Shown: positions 12,235 to 25,657, numbered from the stretch's first letter. The stretch is 64,000 bases of DNA from Lutjanus erythropterus (GCA_020091685.1 CM034603.1:10894683-10958682); one strand, 5' to 3'. Translations and numbers: made by a program. The notes: generated from the letters alone by a model not told the origin.

Positions 12235-13691
12235 AAACCAGGGAGGACAGCGACAATCAGTGGGTAGCAACGTGGGAGGGTAGTCTGATTTTTTTTTTTT
12301 CTTTTGAAGAGCTCAGGGGTCACGGAAGGAGGGATGGACTCAGTTCATGAGCAGTGAATCAGAGGAGTAAGAAATGCATTCACAAAGTAATGTGTCATAT
12401 CTCCACGCTGTCACCTGTGTGTAATCACATCAGTATTTCCAGATAAGTAGTTCTGTTTTATAAAACTTAAACGCGACTTTCATGAGTTCAGAGGTTCATT
12501 GTATGTGAGAAAGGTTAAAGGGTTAAATGACGTGTTAAGGATGTTGCTCAGGTCACTTTATCAGTTTGCAAGAGGAAATCATACATGAATGTATTCATGC
12601 ACCTCAAACATAAAAACACCGTCTGGATGGGATTTCTTCTTTTTAATGTGAAGAAAAATAGACAAAACTTTCAAATTCTGTTCCTGCTGTACCCCTCTGT
12701 GTCTGTCCCTGTTACTTATTTTTTTAACGGAGGCCTTTTGGGGAATGTACTGTAAGTGTGAATTTTTCCTTTTAAAGTAGGAAGTGTATAAAGTTAAGCT
12801 ACAACGTCAGCACTTTGGGAAAGTGTACAAATAGAAAATGCACTTGTGCACTCTTCGTGTAATTTATTTGATTTATTCTGCTTGTACAGACGGATCAGTA
12901 CCTGCTGCTCAGCCTCAAAAAGCATGCAACAAATGTAAGATGTGTTTATGTAGTGGTAGAGCTTTGAAATTTTAGGATTTTGAAGTTGTAAAATTGGCCT
13001 AATTTATTTTTAAAGTCTGAGTTCAGCTTCTGAAAAACTGCTAAATATGAGTTTCTTGTAAATTCTTGCAAATGAGTGGATTAAAGACTCTTAATCTTTA
13101 CATTATTCAGACAAGCAACAAGGCAACATGCCGTCTCTTTTCATTATTACGTCAAAGCAGAGAAATTTCTCACATCTAGTGCTTGTATACCTTTCTGTTT
13201 CAACACAGTCCAGTTGAAGAAAGATGCCAGTCTTCATTGCTTACAGGGAAGTTAAGCTGTAACAAGTCTAATTGTGAAGTGACATCTTTTATTCTATGAC
13301 ATTTCTTCAACACAGACTGAGGGTAGATAGTTGCAGTCATGCCTCTGATAAATGTTGAATGTCTCAGTAGTGTATGTAATCCATATTTTAGCATTTTGAA
13401 ACACTGATTTTATTGAAGGTATGACTCCTGTCAAGATTAGCACCAGCATATGTTATACTTAATAGTGTTGACCTTTTTTTCTCCAGTTTTTTCCTTCAGT
13501 TTTACACTCTTTCTTCTGTTTATTGTCTTTTATCCATATTTAGCTGTATATATGATTGGGAATGGGAACACTGTATATAGATGTATAGTAATGCTTTTAT
13601 GCTGTGAACACATTGAATGGCTCTCTGCTGTTGACTGATAAAATCTTTCAACAATGTGATGGCAATGGTTAATGAATGTCTGTGCAGCTGA

Positions 13692-13697
13692 AATAAA
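13692..13697 (+). other. yme1l1 poly(A) signal
   Basis: Overlapping AATAAATAAA hexamers about 1.46 kb past the yme1l1 stop, with another AATAAA about 20 nt further on. The 3'UTR 12235-13700 has no other convincing gene content. An ATTAAA near 13080 could give a shorter transcript. Confidence 0.5.
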
Positions 13698-14269
13698 TAA
13701 AAATAAGCCCAAATAAAAATTAAAAAAAACTCATGTTTTTGGTGTGTGGGCGCATGAGTATGAGTGCACTGAAGATTTAGACTTTTTAACTCAACAAAAT
13801 CACAAGATTTACATTTCGACATGTTAAAACAGATCAGTTTTAGCATCATTCTCTCTGTTCTTTATTATGACACTGACATACACCAAAAATTACAAAGTAA
13901 GTATTAAGGTCGAACTGAAATTTTAAAAAGAAAATGTAGAAATCAGCACATATCCTTTTAAGTTAGTCAGTAGTTTTATATTCCCACAACGTAGTGTGAC
14001 GTATCTGTGTTACGAGCTGCGTGTCTGTATACTTCTTGTTAATGCAATAGTAAAGGTCCTTTGGCCTCCAAACTTAATGATTTCTCATCCTTTAGTTACT
14101 TCATTTTTTACGGTTAGATTGGTACATATTTTAATAGTATTTGCCTTTGATGGTTTTTGAGCATTTTGATTATCACCTCAGTATCTTAGATGATCAGTAG
14201 CAATGTTAGCTAGCTAGCTAGCATTGTTCTCATTCAAGCTTAACAAACTGAAATGCTTCAAAACCATCT

Positions 14270-14513
14270 TAGTTTGTCTTTCCACTGTTCCAACAGTTAC
14301 CAACTCTTGTTTAAATAAACCCTTAATTCACAGAGTTAGATGTGAAAATATTCTGGCTGTGCACGCCATTTCTCCCCCGCTGCTTTTAAGATGTCTAACA
14401 TCCTCTCTCATTCCTCTCCCAGTGATATTTTCACATCTAATGCCATGAATTAAGGGTTTTCCGACCAAACCAGAGTTGGTGATTGTTTCAGCAGTGGAAA
14501 GATGGGCAATGAC
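14270..14513. mobile_element. MITE with long terminal inverted repeats between yme1l1 and ptchd3
   Basis: The left arm, about 14270-14352 (CTTTCCACTG ... CCAACTCT ... ACCCTTAATTCA ... AGATGTGAAAATAT), is matched by the reverse complement of about 14425-14513. The arms are about 75-80 nt with small gaps and the spacer about 70 nt. Weak symmetry (GTTAGCTAGC) may extend it to about 14195-14600. No coding capacity. Confidence 0.7.
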
Positions 14514-14722
14514 GTCTCTGGTGCGTTTGATTTTGTTTCTGCTGAGTTTTAATTAAGATGATGATGGTAGCAAGCTAGCTAATCTGTTCATGTGAATCTT
14601 CCCAGAATTAATTTTTCTGATTACTCCGCACTTCATGAATGCAGGATTAGATTATGTCTCTTTAAACAAAAAGAGTGAACCATTCAAATTTCTGTTAAAT
14701 GCACAAAATGGACATACCCACT

Positions 14723-17700
14723 TTAACACCACTTCCCACAGACCCCAAACAGTGTCAGAAACACTGGAATGAACACTAAACCATGTAGCAACCCAACTGT
14801 AATCACAAGAAACATGATCTTGAAGAACGTCCTGAATATATAACTCCCAGACATGGACAGCACCACCACTCCTAAAATAGTGGACAGTGCTCCTTGCAGT
14901 ATTGGATAGCCTAAACGGGCCAAGGCATCCATTGCTTTCGCGTTTGCGTCACTCTTGGGGCTGGAGACAAAAGCGTAAGAAATATGTGCTGAGAAATCTA
15001 CAGAAAAACCGATGCACATGACCAGGTTGATCATGGAAATGGAGTCCAGGTTTACACCCCACAGTGCCATGAAGCCCGTCACACTGACAATAACTGAACA
15101 AATTGCAAAAGCTACCCATACAGAGCAAAGAGGATGGGGTATCAGGATGAGTGAGACAACTAGCATCACGATCACAGCCACCAGGATGGTTTCGACGGTA
15201 TTGTTGATAATGACTGTATACTGGTCGAAGTAGATAAAGGCAGGGTGGTACACCAGGAGCTCTACTGGGCAGTCCTCTGCTGTTCTCCTGAGTCTGGTCA
15301 TCATGTCCTTCATTGTGGTTTTGTTGAGCGTCTGAATGAAAAATCGAGAGGCCTGAATCTCATTGTCTGCAGTCAAGTTTATGTCTTGTTTGAACATGGA
15401 GTTGAGTTGTAAGAAACTGATCAAATGTGTTTGGAAAGCCTCTTGAGAACTTATGTTGAGACTGGTTGCATTTGCGTACTTTTGAAAGGAAACAAACCAA
15501 GCAAAAGTGCTATTGACAAAGTTCAAGCTTTCAAAATTTGAAATGCATGACTGCAGATGCTTCTGTTCACTCTCATCCCAGTACATCAAAGGCTGCTTCA
15601 CCGCTACCATCACATTACAGCTATATTCAGAGAAGTGCTGTCTTTGATCGTTGTGGTAATCGATGATGTAGGAATCATCCAAAGCCAGGTTTTTGATATC
15701 GAGTCCTTCTTTTAAAATAAAGCAACCATAGATACTTACAACCAGATAGCCTGCGTAAATGACAAACACATATGCTTTCATCAATTTGTGGGTCAGAAAC
15801 GGACCATAAAACCGCTCAAAAAAGTGACTCATGGGCTCAGTTTCCTCCTGCTCAGTGATTCGATCATAGCTCCCTCCAACACAGCAGATGCTGAAGGCTT
15901 TTGAATTCCTGGTTGGTAAGTCTTCTGGGATTTTGGCACAGGTGAACCAGTGCTTGTTCTCTGCTTCCCTCTGTCCGTTCAAAGCCATGCACGCTCCCAG
16001 GAAAGTGATGCTGTACAAGTAGCAGAAGCAAATAGAAATCCCAGCATACAGGCAGAAGGACTGGACTGAACCAAAGGGCGAGTTGTAGCCCAGGAAGAGA
16101 GCCAGAGCGTCGGTCAGGGTGGTGATGGAGATGGACACGGCAGCGTCCTTGTAGGTGTCAGCCAGCCGGTCAGGGATGCTGTCCAGAACACGTGTCCTCT
16201 GCCAGCAAGAAATCATGATGAACATATCATCCAGTCCAATACCTGTTTGAAAGTCAGACAGATTGTAAAAGAGCGGTTAATGTGACTACCTGTTTTGTGT
16301 GCAAAGCTAAATAAAAAGTTGATTAATTGCACCAGCAAATCTCTTGTCCCCTGACTGTTTAAGCCAGCAACAGGTATGTGCCATGAATAGAAAAGTATTG
16401 TGTATCATGACTGCGAAACATGGACTTGTCTTACAACAATTGTCTCTTTTTGGTGCCACACCAGAAAAAAAAGAAAGACGGGTAATTTGTATTGTTATAA
16501 TATGTTATTCATGCTCTAACAAGGTATTTACACATTATTACAACTTATCACGTTATAACAAGAAACCTTTCTTGTCATACCAATATACTACATATCTTGT
16601 TATAACGACAAACATTACACGTCGTCATGTAATAACTTCTTGTTGATTTGCCACATGATATAACATGACAAAGTATATAACATGATAACAAGAAAATTCT
16701 CTTGAAATTGTGTAAATTTACCATTTTTAATTAAAAAAAAAATCTGATTTATTATTTATTCACCCATTTGCTGTAACTATGTTGTACAGATTTGTGTATG
16801 TTTTTGCATTGTGTTTCTGTGTTTTAAAATGATCCATAAAGTAAGTTAACCTAGTAAGAAAAGAAAAATTAGGAGGCCAGTGCACCCCCAGGTCCCCAAA
16901 AGGCCCTGCAGGAAACATGTCGTGTTATAACAAGATAATTTATTGTTATAATGTAAAAGCTTTCATGTTATAATGTGACATCTTATTGTAATATTTTATA
17001 TCAGTAAGTTGTCTCGTTAAAACAAGAAACATTTCACATTATAACAAGAAAAAAGGGAAGTTTGGTAACACCAAAAGTTTCTTGGTATGTGATAAGTTTG
17101 TACAAAGTAACAATGTGAAAATATCTTGCTATAACAATAAACTTTTCACGTTATACTTTAGTACTGATTTAATACAATTCTGTAACATCTCTTCTAAAAA
17201 AATACTAAAATAATATTATATGACATATTAACCTATTGTTGGAAAATGGATATATAAAAATGACATTTTTATCAAAAGTGCAATCAGGGCCATGTTATGC
17301 CAATGCTTGTTACTTTTTTGGTTAACAGTAACATTTTGATTACTTTCTAACTCCTGATCTTGATTGGGCAGTGAGAAGTTGTGGACTTGCTCAACAGAAC
17401 CTACCTAAGATCATGAAAGGACAGGAGGCAACCGTCATGACAAAAGGTTGATCCAGCAACAGCAGCACACCAAAGGCACTCAGGACTGCTAGACCTGTGG
17501 AGAGCACCCCACAGGACGCCACCCACACCTTTGTCCTCACATTATCCAACCTAAAAAGAAGATCAGAATCAGAGCAACACAACCAAAATCCATCCCATAA
17601 CATGATCAGTAGCATGTTTCACCAACCTCCAACATGATATGATGGAAAATGCGATGGCAATGGTGTAGGTGATGGAGAATAAATGGATGACAGAAGCTGG

Positions 17701-19226
17701 AGATTTTTGAAATTCCCACTGCATTGACATGGAGGTGGAGTATGACACCTGGAAAGATGAACAAAAGCCACTAAATGAATGAAAGCTGATCAATTAATAC
17801 AGTGGATTGCTGAGAGGGATTACCATAAGGCAAAGGTCGGCAATTGCTTTGGGCCCCAAACTACCAAAGCCTCAAGGGCTTTTTTTTATTTTTTTACTTT
17901 TCACTATTTAATTACAGCTTTATAGAAATCCAAACGCTAAAATGGCATCAGAATACTTAATTCATGAGTGTTTCAGGGCCTCCCTAATAACTATGGACTT
18001 TTCTGTGATCTCACTGCACATTTGCACAAATGATTCAGAAAGACAATAAACAAACAGCTTTGCGTTGTGTATAGACTTTTGGAAAATGAAGCAAAGCTAC
18101 CCCATCAGTGCTGAAAAAAAGGAGTAAGTATACCCACCACAGCCACAGCCTGTTCACCCTGCTGCTGTCTGGCAAGAGATACAGAAGTATCCACTGTCCT
18201 ACCACCAGACCGTTTTATCCTCTGCACTCCACCATAAATAAGGTTCTTTTTATTACACAGCTTTGTTAAACACTCAATTCTGATTGGTCATTTATGTTCC
18301 ATGGAGAACAGACTGTTGCTATGGATGTAAGTCTGATCATAGGCTCTAGAAAAGCAACCACTTTAAAGTATTATTTTGTGTCAAATTGCTCATTTATTTT
18401 GTTAAGTAACCATATAATAAGCAGGCATGTGTTTGCCTTAGGTCCCAGAATGTCTAGATCCACCCCCGGTGGATTGTGTTAAAGTTCTGCTCACCTGAAT
18501 GGAAGCTGATGATACATTTGCCACCAAATGAATGAAGCTTTCCAACCAAAGATCAGTTTTTGTTTTGTTGTCCTCACGTAAATAGTAATGGAGCTGTATG
18601 GCTTTAGCACTTTCGACAGCTGAGCTCTCCTCATGCAATTCTACACTCCCCAGACTTAAATATAAAGAAAAGCTCCTAGAATCAGAGTAATACCATGGAA
18701 ATGTCAAATTGACCATGTCTATATTTTTGCCGTTGTATTCAATTATATCTAAAACATCATTAGAGGTGCAGGATCCCATCACCTCAGCACAAACATCCAC
18801 ATATTCAAACGTCTGGTTTTCAAAGTGCACTACCATACTCCTCACTTTTAAGTCTAATTCTATGATGTCCTGAAGTGCCTCCACATTCAGAATATTCCTG
18901 TCACTTGCAGCTATGAGAGTTGCATAATTTCCATCTGTGCTCAGTCTTAACCGGGAAAACATGGAATCGTTTCCTGGAAAAGTTTCTTGGATGTATCTCC
19001 TCTCCATCTTGGCTTGTCCGTCGACAGGTGTGAACTGCTCTTCGATGCTGTTTGACATTCTGTCGTTGAGAAGATAAAATCCGCTCCCCAGACTTGCAGA
19101 GAGAACAAGGGGGCCAATCAAGAACCACCAGGGATGAGCTCCAATAAAATGACCCATCATCTGAAAACAGGCGCGCAGGGGTCTCTCTATGCAATCTGTG
19201 CGGAATCTGGCCATCCTGGCTGGCAT
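14723..19226 (-). CDS. ptchd3: ptchd3-like patched domain protein, complete
   Basis: RND-superfamily multi-pass membrane protein of the Patched/NPC1-like group with a sterol-sensing-type domain. Mammalian PTCHD3 is reported in sperm; function in fish is not known to me. Exons on the minus strand: 19226-18495, 17748-17627, 17550-17405, 16242-14723 (stop at 14723-14725); phases agree and give 839 residues. The first segment has a membrane helix (WWFLIGPLVL) and the large extracellular loop. The middle exons give the helix run with VIHLFSITYT and MTVASCPFMILG, continuing GIGLDDMFIMIS across the last splice. The second repeat has CIGFSVDFSAHISYAF. The acidic residues of the helix motifs (DD; VDFS) are present. 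I chose the ATG at 19226 (A at -3). An in-frame ATG 12 nt further, with A at -3 and G at +4, is an alternative. Paralogues exist in fish, so the exact orthologue is less sure than the family. Confidence 0.9.
16480..17165. repeat. AT-rich inverted-motif repeat cluster in ptchd3 intron 3
   Basis: At least six loose copies of a motif like CACGTTATAACAAGAAA or its reverse complement TTTCTTGTTATAACG occur here (about 16550-16577, 16608-16640, 16920-16980, 17010-17050, 17130-17155), some forming short palindromes. It is a degenerate satellite-like or foldback element. Confidence 0.6.
18129..18235. mobile_element. possible LINE fragment in ptchd3 intron 1
   Basis: The string with CCTGTTCACCCTGCTGCTGTC, CTGGCAAGAGATACAGAAG and CCACCAGACCG resembles the 3' end of L2/Rex-type fish LINEs that I know from other genomes. 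No frame survives. Confidence 0.4.
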
Positions 19227-20940
19227 TTTGTACAAAAACGACTTTGGGGAATATAAAAGAGCAGCTCCTTTTATCAGAAATTTCAGACTGACGTTAGAGC
19301 GAGCTGTGAGTATTCATGACCAGCTGTATTTATTGTGCTGCAGCCTCTTTTCAGCTCCTTTATGAGATGAGATTTGCATAATAACAGGGTTGTCCCTCTC
19401 TGTAATGAAGAGAAGCAGATGAGGTTTGAGGAAAGCCTCAGTCAAAGAGCCTATTGAAGAACAGTAGGTGTAGTATGGCTCACTGCTTCCATTTCAATAC
19501 TTCCTGTCACTGACTTGCCCCCAGGTGATTCCTCCTCATGGTTGAAGTAACATTAAAATTTGGGGTCCTTGAAGATTGATGAAATGTTGCAAAGGCTCGG
19601 AACAAAGACGTATTATAATGGGGATCTTTATTTAGACCATGCAAAGGTTTTCTGCCTTTCAATTCACATTGATTGTCTATGATAGACTTCCCCTCCCTAC
19701 ACTTGTGCGAAACATTGGGCCAACATTAGCACAGGACTAAGGATCAGAAATTAGTTTATTGCCAGGTAAATTTCCTCATGCAAGAAATTTGCCTTGGTAT
19801 TTTGGTGCAGTCACAATTCACATTTTGTAGTAAGGGAAAATATAAAAACAAGTATTACAAAAAGAAATTTAAAAAAAAAAATCTGTTTTAACATGAAAAG
19901 AGGTGTACAATGTTTAAAAGGAAGAGGATGGAATATGAAAAATACTGAATAACCAATGTGGAATCATTCCCACTATGAATAATATGTGAGAATGTGTGAA
20001 AATTCCTCATGTAACTTTGTTTAAAAATATATGTATCATGAAAGTAAGGCCAATTTTTTTGACATAATCAAGTATTGAAATGTCAGTGGGCAAGATAGCA
20101 GATATATGAAAAATCTGCATTTTTGCAAAAGGCCACAGAACTTACTGTTTACAAATTCAGTGTAACCACCTGACAAATAAAACACATTTTTTCATACTGT
20201 AAAACTTTAAGAGTTTCATCACTCAACACTTTTATACTCAATACTTTAAACTCTGAACAGCTGAATCACTGTTTGTATTATTTTTACTAATTTTGCATTT
20301 AGTTTAGTTTTATTTAAAGAAAACGTCAGTCACGTTAATGCACACACATTAAAACCCCAGGTACAAAAAGGGGGAGAGGGGTGCAAAAAGTCCACATTAA
20401 TAAATTCATATATAGTGAATTTTATATCTAATAATAAGATTCTATATTTTATTTATTTATTAATTTTCATTTCAAATCTCTTAACTACAATAAAACAATG
20501 ATACAACCAAATAAATATACAAATAGGCAAATAAAAGGAAAAACAAAAAATGTTTTTAATTAAAAAAAAAAACCTCTATTGATAACAACAGTAACATACA
20601 AACAATTTTCAGGAATAAAAAGAGGACCAAAGAGAAAAGATCCCAGGGTATTCAGTTCTGAAATTAAAAGGTGAATAAACAAATGACATTCGATGAATGG
20701 CGTTGACGTTCAGTCAAAGCCAAAAAATGCATAGGATGAGGAAAAAATAAATAGACAAAATGAATAAATAAAGATAAATAAGGAGTAACATTAGTCGAAC
20801 ATTTTATGCTTTAAATAGTGTTGGGGTCCTTTGTTGTTTTTTTTATTTTTCATTTGACAAGGGAGTTGTAATATAGGGTAATATCACTTTTAAGTAAAGT
20901 AAGATTTTATTTTATTTCTATTTTATTTTCTTGAACCCCG
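19227..20940. other. ptchd3-rab18 intergenic region
   Basis: The two genes are divergent. Most of this is A/T-rich with poly-A and TTTA runs (for example 20400-20560 and 20740-20790). I see no coding exon and no RNA gene. Confidence 0.5.
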
Positions 20941-21099
20941 TGAAACTCGGTGACGTCATGCGTCGCATGTTGGGCGGAAGTTACGTTCAGCAGGCTGTCT
21001 GTCATCGGAGCCGCAGCTAGCCTCCTGCTGCCCTAAAAACAAGTGAAATTTTCGCTAAAAGCGTCGTTAAGTGGAGGTGAAAGCTACTCCCAGAGGAAT
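20941..21099 (+). promoter_or_regulatory. rab18 proximal promoter / 5'UTR
   Basis: A locally CG-richer island in A/T-rich DNA. It has a perfect CRE palindrome TGACGTCA at 20951-20958 and an ETS-like GCGGAAGT starting near 20974, 120-150 nt before the ATG. No TATA box. This is typical of a housekeeping promoter. Confidence 0.55.
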
Positions 21100-24000
21100 A
21101 TGGATGAAGACGTGCTGACGACTCTGAAACTGTTGATAATTGGAGAAAGTGGAGTCGGGAAGTCCAGGTCTGTCTCCTGTCTGTAGCGAGCTCATTAGCT
21201 AGCCTGTTGTGAATGTTGATATTCCTCTTGTTATGTAAGTTTATTAGCAGCTGTTGCTACAGCTAGCCGGTGTTGTTGTTGTCCCTTTTCTTTACCAGTT
21301 CCGGGCAGATACTTACTGGTAACAAGATGACAGCTGGATGACAAATAACGTCAAAGTTATACAGGCTGCCGTCAAACTTTTTACTGGTGTTTTGTTTGCT
21401 AATAAGAGATGATGTTGCTCAGCCTCAGTCAGTGTTCAAGTTAAAAACTGTGAAGTTGTTGTAATGTTTGTCTAACTGACAGAGGGAAAGGCTCTCAGAG
21501 CTTTTACTCAACTCACAAAAGCCTATTGTCCTGTGTGTCCTGCTTATTTACATATTATCTTTATTTCCTCTTAACAGTCTCCTCCTGAGGTTCACAGACG
21601 ATACATTTGATCCAGAGCAGTCAGCAACAATAGGTTTTACACATACAAACACATACAAATATACATATACACACGTACCTATGGAAACTTCATTTATTTA
21701 AAATAAACATTTTAAAGCACTTTCTCTTTCCTCTCTTTCTGTCTCTCTCATGACTGACCAGGTGTGGATTTCAAAGTAAAGACACTCGCAATAGATGGGA
21801 ACAGAGCAAAGCTCGCCATATGGGTAAGACTGGAGTCATGAAGCCATTGTCTGCAGTTTATTTGTGTTGTCATGAAAAACAGGATAAACTACAGGGTTCC
21901 TCCACAAGATGGCAACATTGCACAGCCAGAATCACAGAAAGAAAAACTGAACAACAGATTAAAGTCCCACTGCCCAATGAAAACGCACCATACACAGTGA
22001 GGCCATGACCTAAGCCCTGAACGCTGAATCCTCATAGACTTAATTCTTTGTCTTCTGAACAAATAAGTGTTTGTTTGGGAGGATGCAAGGGCTTAAATAC
22101 TCAAAATACAGCATTGTGAAGTCACATGTAATACACTACTGAGTGTACCTTATGTTTTAAATAAAATAACTGCATGTATGTTATAATGCTCTTCTATCTA
22201 ATTAATGAAAAAAGAATAATAAAATAGAATAAAATCGCATATACAGTATAAAAAGTAAGAAGTATGCAAATACATGTAAACTTTTGCTAGCTCTTTCAGT
22301 GTTCTGTTTCTGTGGTTATTTTTTAATGACTTCCCTGATCATTATTTTAGCAATAGAAGGATAAGGATGCAAAAAGTTACTATGTAGGGAAAACACAGGA
22401 AAAATAACAAATGATATACAGTACAGTGAGAGGCTAAAAAAAACAACAACAGAGGGCTTATTTGAAGCTTCCACTTAAATAAGGTTAAAATTTCGCAAAG
22501 TTATTGACCACACAAAAATAACATACAGAAAATATTACAAGTGATGGCAAACTGATAATAACAATAGTATTAATTATTTAAAAGCAGAAAATGCAAATGA
22601 AGTCTGTAAGGATTTCACAGTAGGACAGTCCTGTGACCTGGGACCTTACAGACTTATCTGGAACACATGTCAAAGTCAGAATCAGTGAATGTGGATGCTG
22701 GGACTCGTTGAGTGTTCTTGTTGGTTGTAAAAGTTTGGTATCATGGAGTCTTTTGCTGCCATTGATCTTACATGTCTTTACTTTTGCAGGACACAGCTGG
22801 ACAGGAAAGGTTTCGCACTCTGACGCCTAGTTACTACCGAGGTGCACAGGGAGTCATACTGGGTAAATAGTGATGTTTAGGCCACATAACACATTCAATA
22901 ACAGACCCAAAGATAATTTTCACTTCTTCTTCTAAATCAAAGAGCAATCAAATATATGTTATTATACTTATAACATATCTACTCTTAACACTTTGTCTGT
23001 TTGCATGGTTTTGACAGTGTATGATGTCACAAAGCGTGACACTTTCACGAAGCTTGAAAACTGGCTGAATGAACTGGAAACCTACACAACTCGCAATGAC
23101 ATTGTAAAAATGCTTGTTGGGAACAAAATTGATAAGGTGAGTCTGTAGCTTGTTACAGTTCTGACAGTTTGTACCAGTAGATGTCACTCGCCACACCCCC
23201 AGTTTTGAGAAGCAACAGCAGAACTGGTGTGGGAATCCATGCAACGTACTGCTGTGACCAGGGTCAGAAGCAAAATGTATTTTAGCCACCTAAAAAGAAT
23301 CAATATCAGTTTAAGTGTGCGCTATATTTAGAATGTTTTCTTGTCTTTAATGTGCTGTCATGCAGCCTTTTTTGACAGGAAATTGCTGTTGTATGAGCCA
23401 AATATTGCTCTCTCCAAGGCCACCAGACTCCATTTATAAATTAAAGAATTTTACCTTGCAGAACATGGGAGTTGCTGATCTATGGCCACTCTGATGTGTT
23501 AGTTTGTTTGTGTTATTGTGTGATTCATGGAAGTGATATTTGGCTCATATAACGGCAGTTTCCTGTTGCTGATGGCAAGGTAAAGTGGTGAAAATATTCT
23601 AAATATACCTTACACATATTGTTTTTTTAGGTGGAACTTTTTTAAGTGGCTAAAATAACTTTTAGTACATTGCTTAGCTTCCTACACTGGTACGCCACTA
23701 TTTCTCCAAACTGGGGGTGTGCCAAGTGCCATCTCTCATATGACCTGTATAAGTAAAGACCATCCACAAGAGGATCAGCTATGTCTGTCTGGTTGTTCTT
23801 AATGGCTGCCACCAGGTCAAATTCTTGGTGAAATCAGATGAAACAAGCTTGTTTTAATATTTTCTCAGCCACCGTTACAGTGAGTCATGAGATAAGATAA
23901 GCTGTTAAAAGAAGCAGGGGGAGATTTTCATTTAGATAATTTCATTTTTGATGTTATGTTATGTGGTTATTATTGGTGGAAAGACTTTTGTCCACAGGAG

Positions 24001-25155
24001 CCTCCAAAATCAACACAATATGAAAGTTCCTTGGAGTAGCTTTAATCAAAAACACGAGATGTATTCAAAAGTGTTTTATAAATGTGTTCACCAGCCATTG
24101 ATGTTGTTACACTTGTGTAGTTCAAGATGTCAAAACGCTTAATCCTTTAACATGTGTATCACACATAGAGAAAATTACATAGGATGTCTGTTTGGTTTTC
24201 AGGACGACCATGAAGTGGATAGAAATGAGGGTCTGAAATTTGCGAGGAAACACTCTATGCTTTTTATTGGTGAGTATCCATGTTCGAGTCAAATCAGACG
24301 TGGTCAGACATGGTCATTTAAACTAATGGAGCCATAAATTGTAACTTAGAGCCTTTAAAATGTACCATACTGTACTGAAAAGTCAGAATTGTAATTGCGT
24401 ATTTGGAACAAGTCAAGACATGACTTACTAAGTCATGCATTCAGTTTGGGTTTGTTGGGTTGTTTATACTGCTTTGGCAGATTTCTGTCAGAGCTGCACT
24501 GAAAGATGCAGCCGCTCCAGAAGAACTGCATTATGATTAAAATCTAGCGGGCTTTCATTTTATCGCATCCATGTCTGCACGTGTTCTTGATTCTCATCTC
24601 CAATCTGCCCGTCTCTGGGAAATTAGGTTAACTTTTCTGTGGAGTTTCCATTTTAGAACGGCTAAATTAAGGGGTTTTGAAAAGGGTTGGGCAAGAAGAT
24701 GTCGTGGATTTAATCCATCGTGAGGATGTCTTCATCCCGCTGGATGTCTTCTGCTTCTTAAATGAAGTCATTTCATACTTTATATGTCATGTTTGTCAAC
24801 ACATGGATATTTTTAAATGTCTGTCATGAGTTTTACTGTATTATAAAAAAGAAAGATGTTTTGCTCTGTCTTGGATTTAAAGCTGACGTGTAGGTTTTTT
24901 TTCCCTCACAGTTTGGAAAGTGCTCCACCATTTTTTTTTTAATCTCATAAAATTTAGTAACCCTCTTTCCTTTGTACAGAGGCCAGTGCAAAGACCAAAG
25001 ATGGCGTCCAGTGTGCCTTTGAGGAGCTTGTGGAGAAGATCCTCCAGACTCCGGGGCTCTGGGAGAGTGAAAACCAGGGCCAGAAGCTCCGTCTCGGGGA
25101 GCAGGAGCAGGGCGGTGGCAGGGGGGCGTGTGGAGGATACTGTTCCATACCCTGA
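21100..25155 (+). CDS. rab18: rab18 small GTPase, complete
   Basis: Rab GTPase of the ER, lipid-droplet and Golgi interface; the family is activated by the RAB3GAP1/2 complex acting as its exchange factor. Exons 21100-21167, 21578-21633, 21762-21823, 22790-22862, 23018-23136, 24203-24269, 24980-25155 total 621 nt, i.e. 206 residues, the same as human RAB18. The start [10 protein letters not shown] is identical in type to the family start. Visible: P-loop GESGVGKS (15-22), switch I T40, WDTAGQE (62-68), NKID (122-125), EASAK (149-153). C-terminal cysteines are at 199 and 203, ending C-S-I-P. The usual vertebrate end is CSVL or CSML, so the terminal proline is unusual for a CaaX-type signal. 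Intron 5 holds a MITE and the downstream flank another. Fish carry rab18a and rab18b; I do not assign which. Confidence 0.97.
23178..23745. mobile_element. long-TIR MITE in rab18 intron 5
   Basis: The left end (GATGTCACTCGCCACACCCC, CAGTTTTGAGAA, then TATTTTAGCCACCTAAAAA and ATATTTAGAAT) is mirrored by the right end read in reverse complement (GATGGCACTTGGCACACCCC, CAGTTTGGAGAA, TATTTTAGCCACTTAAAAA, ATATTTAGAAT). The arms are about 170 nt with gaps. The middle also has a second inverted pair (GAGCCAAATAT / ATATTTGGCTC). No frame. Confidence 0.75.
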
Positions 25156-25657
25156 AACTGGACAGAACCAAAAAAAAAAAGATGCACCAACCTGATAGGA
25201 AAGACTACGGACCAGAAACAGAGAGGAAAAGAGAGAAAGAGAAGGGAGAGGTGAAACTGGATGAGTACTTTTAAAAAAAAAAACTTTGTTGGAGTAGTTC
25301 TGTCGGTCAAAAGGACTTTGCTGTTTGCACACTTCCTTCTCAACCATCATCTGTCACTTCTTTCTGTTAAGAAACATGAATGAAAGGATCACGCAAAAAT
25401 AGCCTCCTGTCGAAGGCAGTATATAGTGTTTTAAATTGACATAACCATGCCAAGTGTACGTCATAGGAGTACACGTCTGGTTTGAATTTATCTTATTGGC
25501 AACAGTGATTCTGTTGTACATTAAGGCATCAGGTTAATAGTGTAGTGCCTATAACATGAAGAAATTTGTAGGTTACAGTACATAGCTTGTCAAATTTTAC
25601 TCCAAGTGATTCATTATAATCGATACAGATGTCTCCTCAATTATGCACTTCCAGGAA

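Noticed and set aside
24877..25350. Open frames of 112-157 codons on the minus strand
   Set aside because: Shadow of the last rab18 exon and its 3'UTR.
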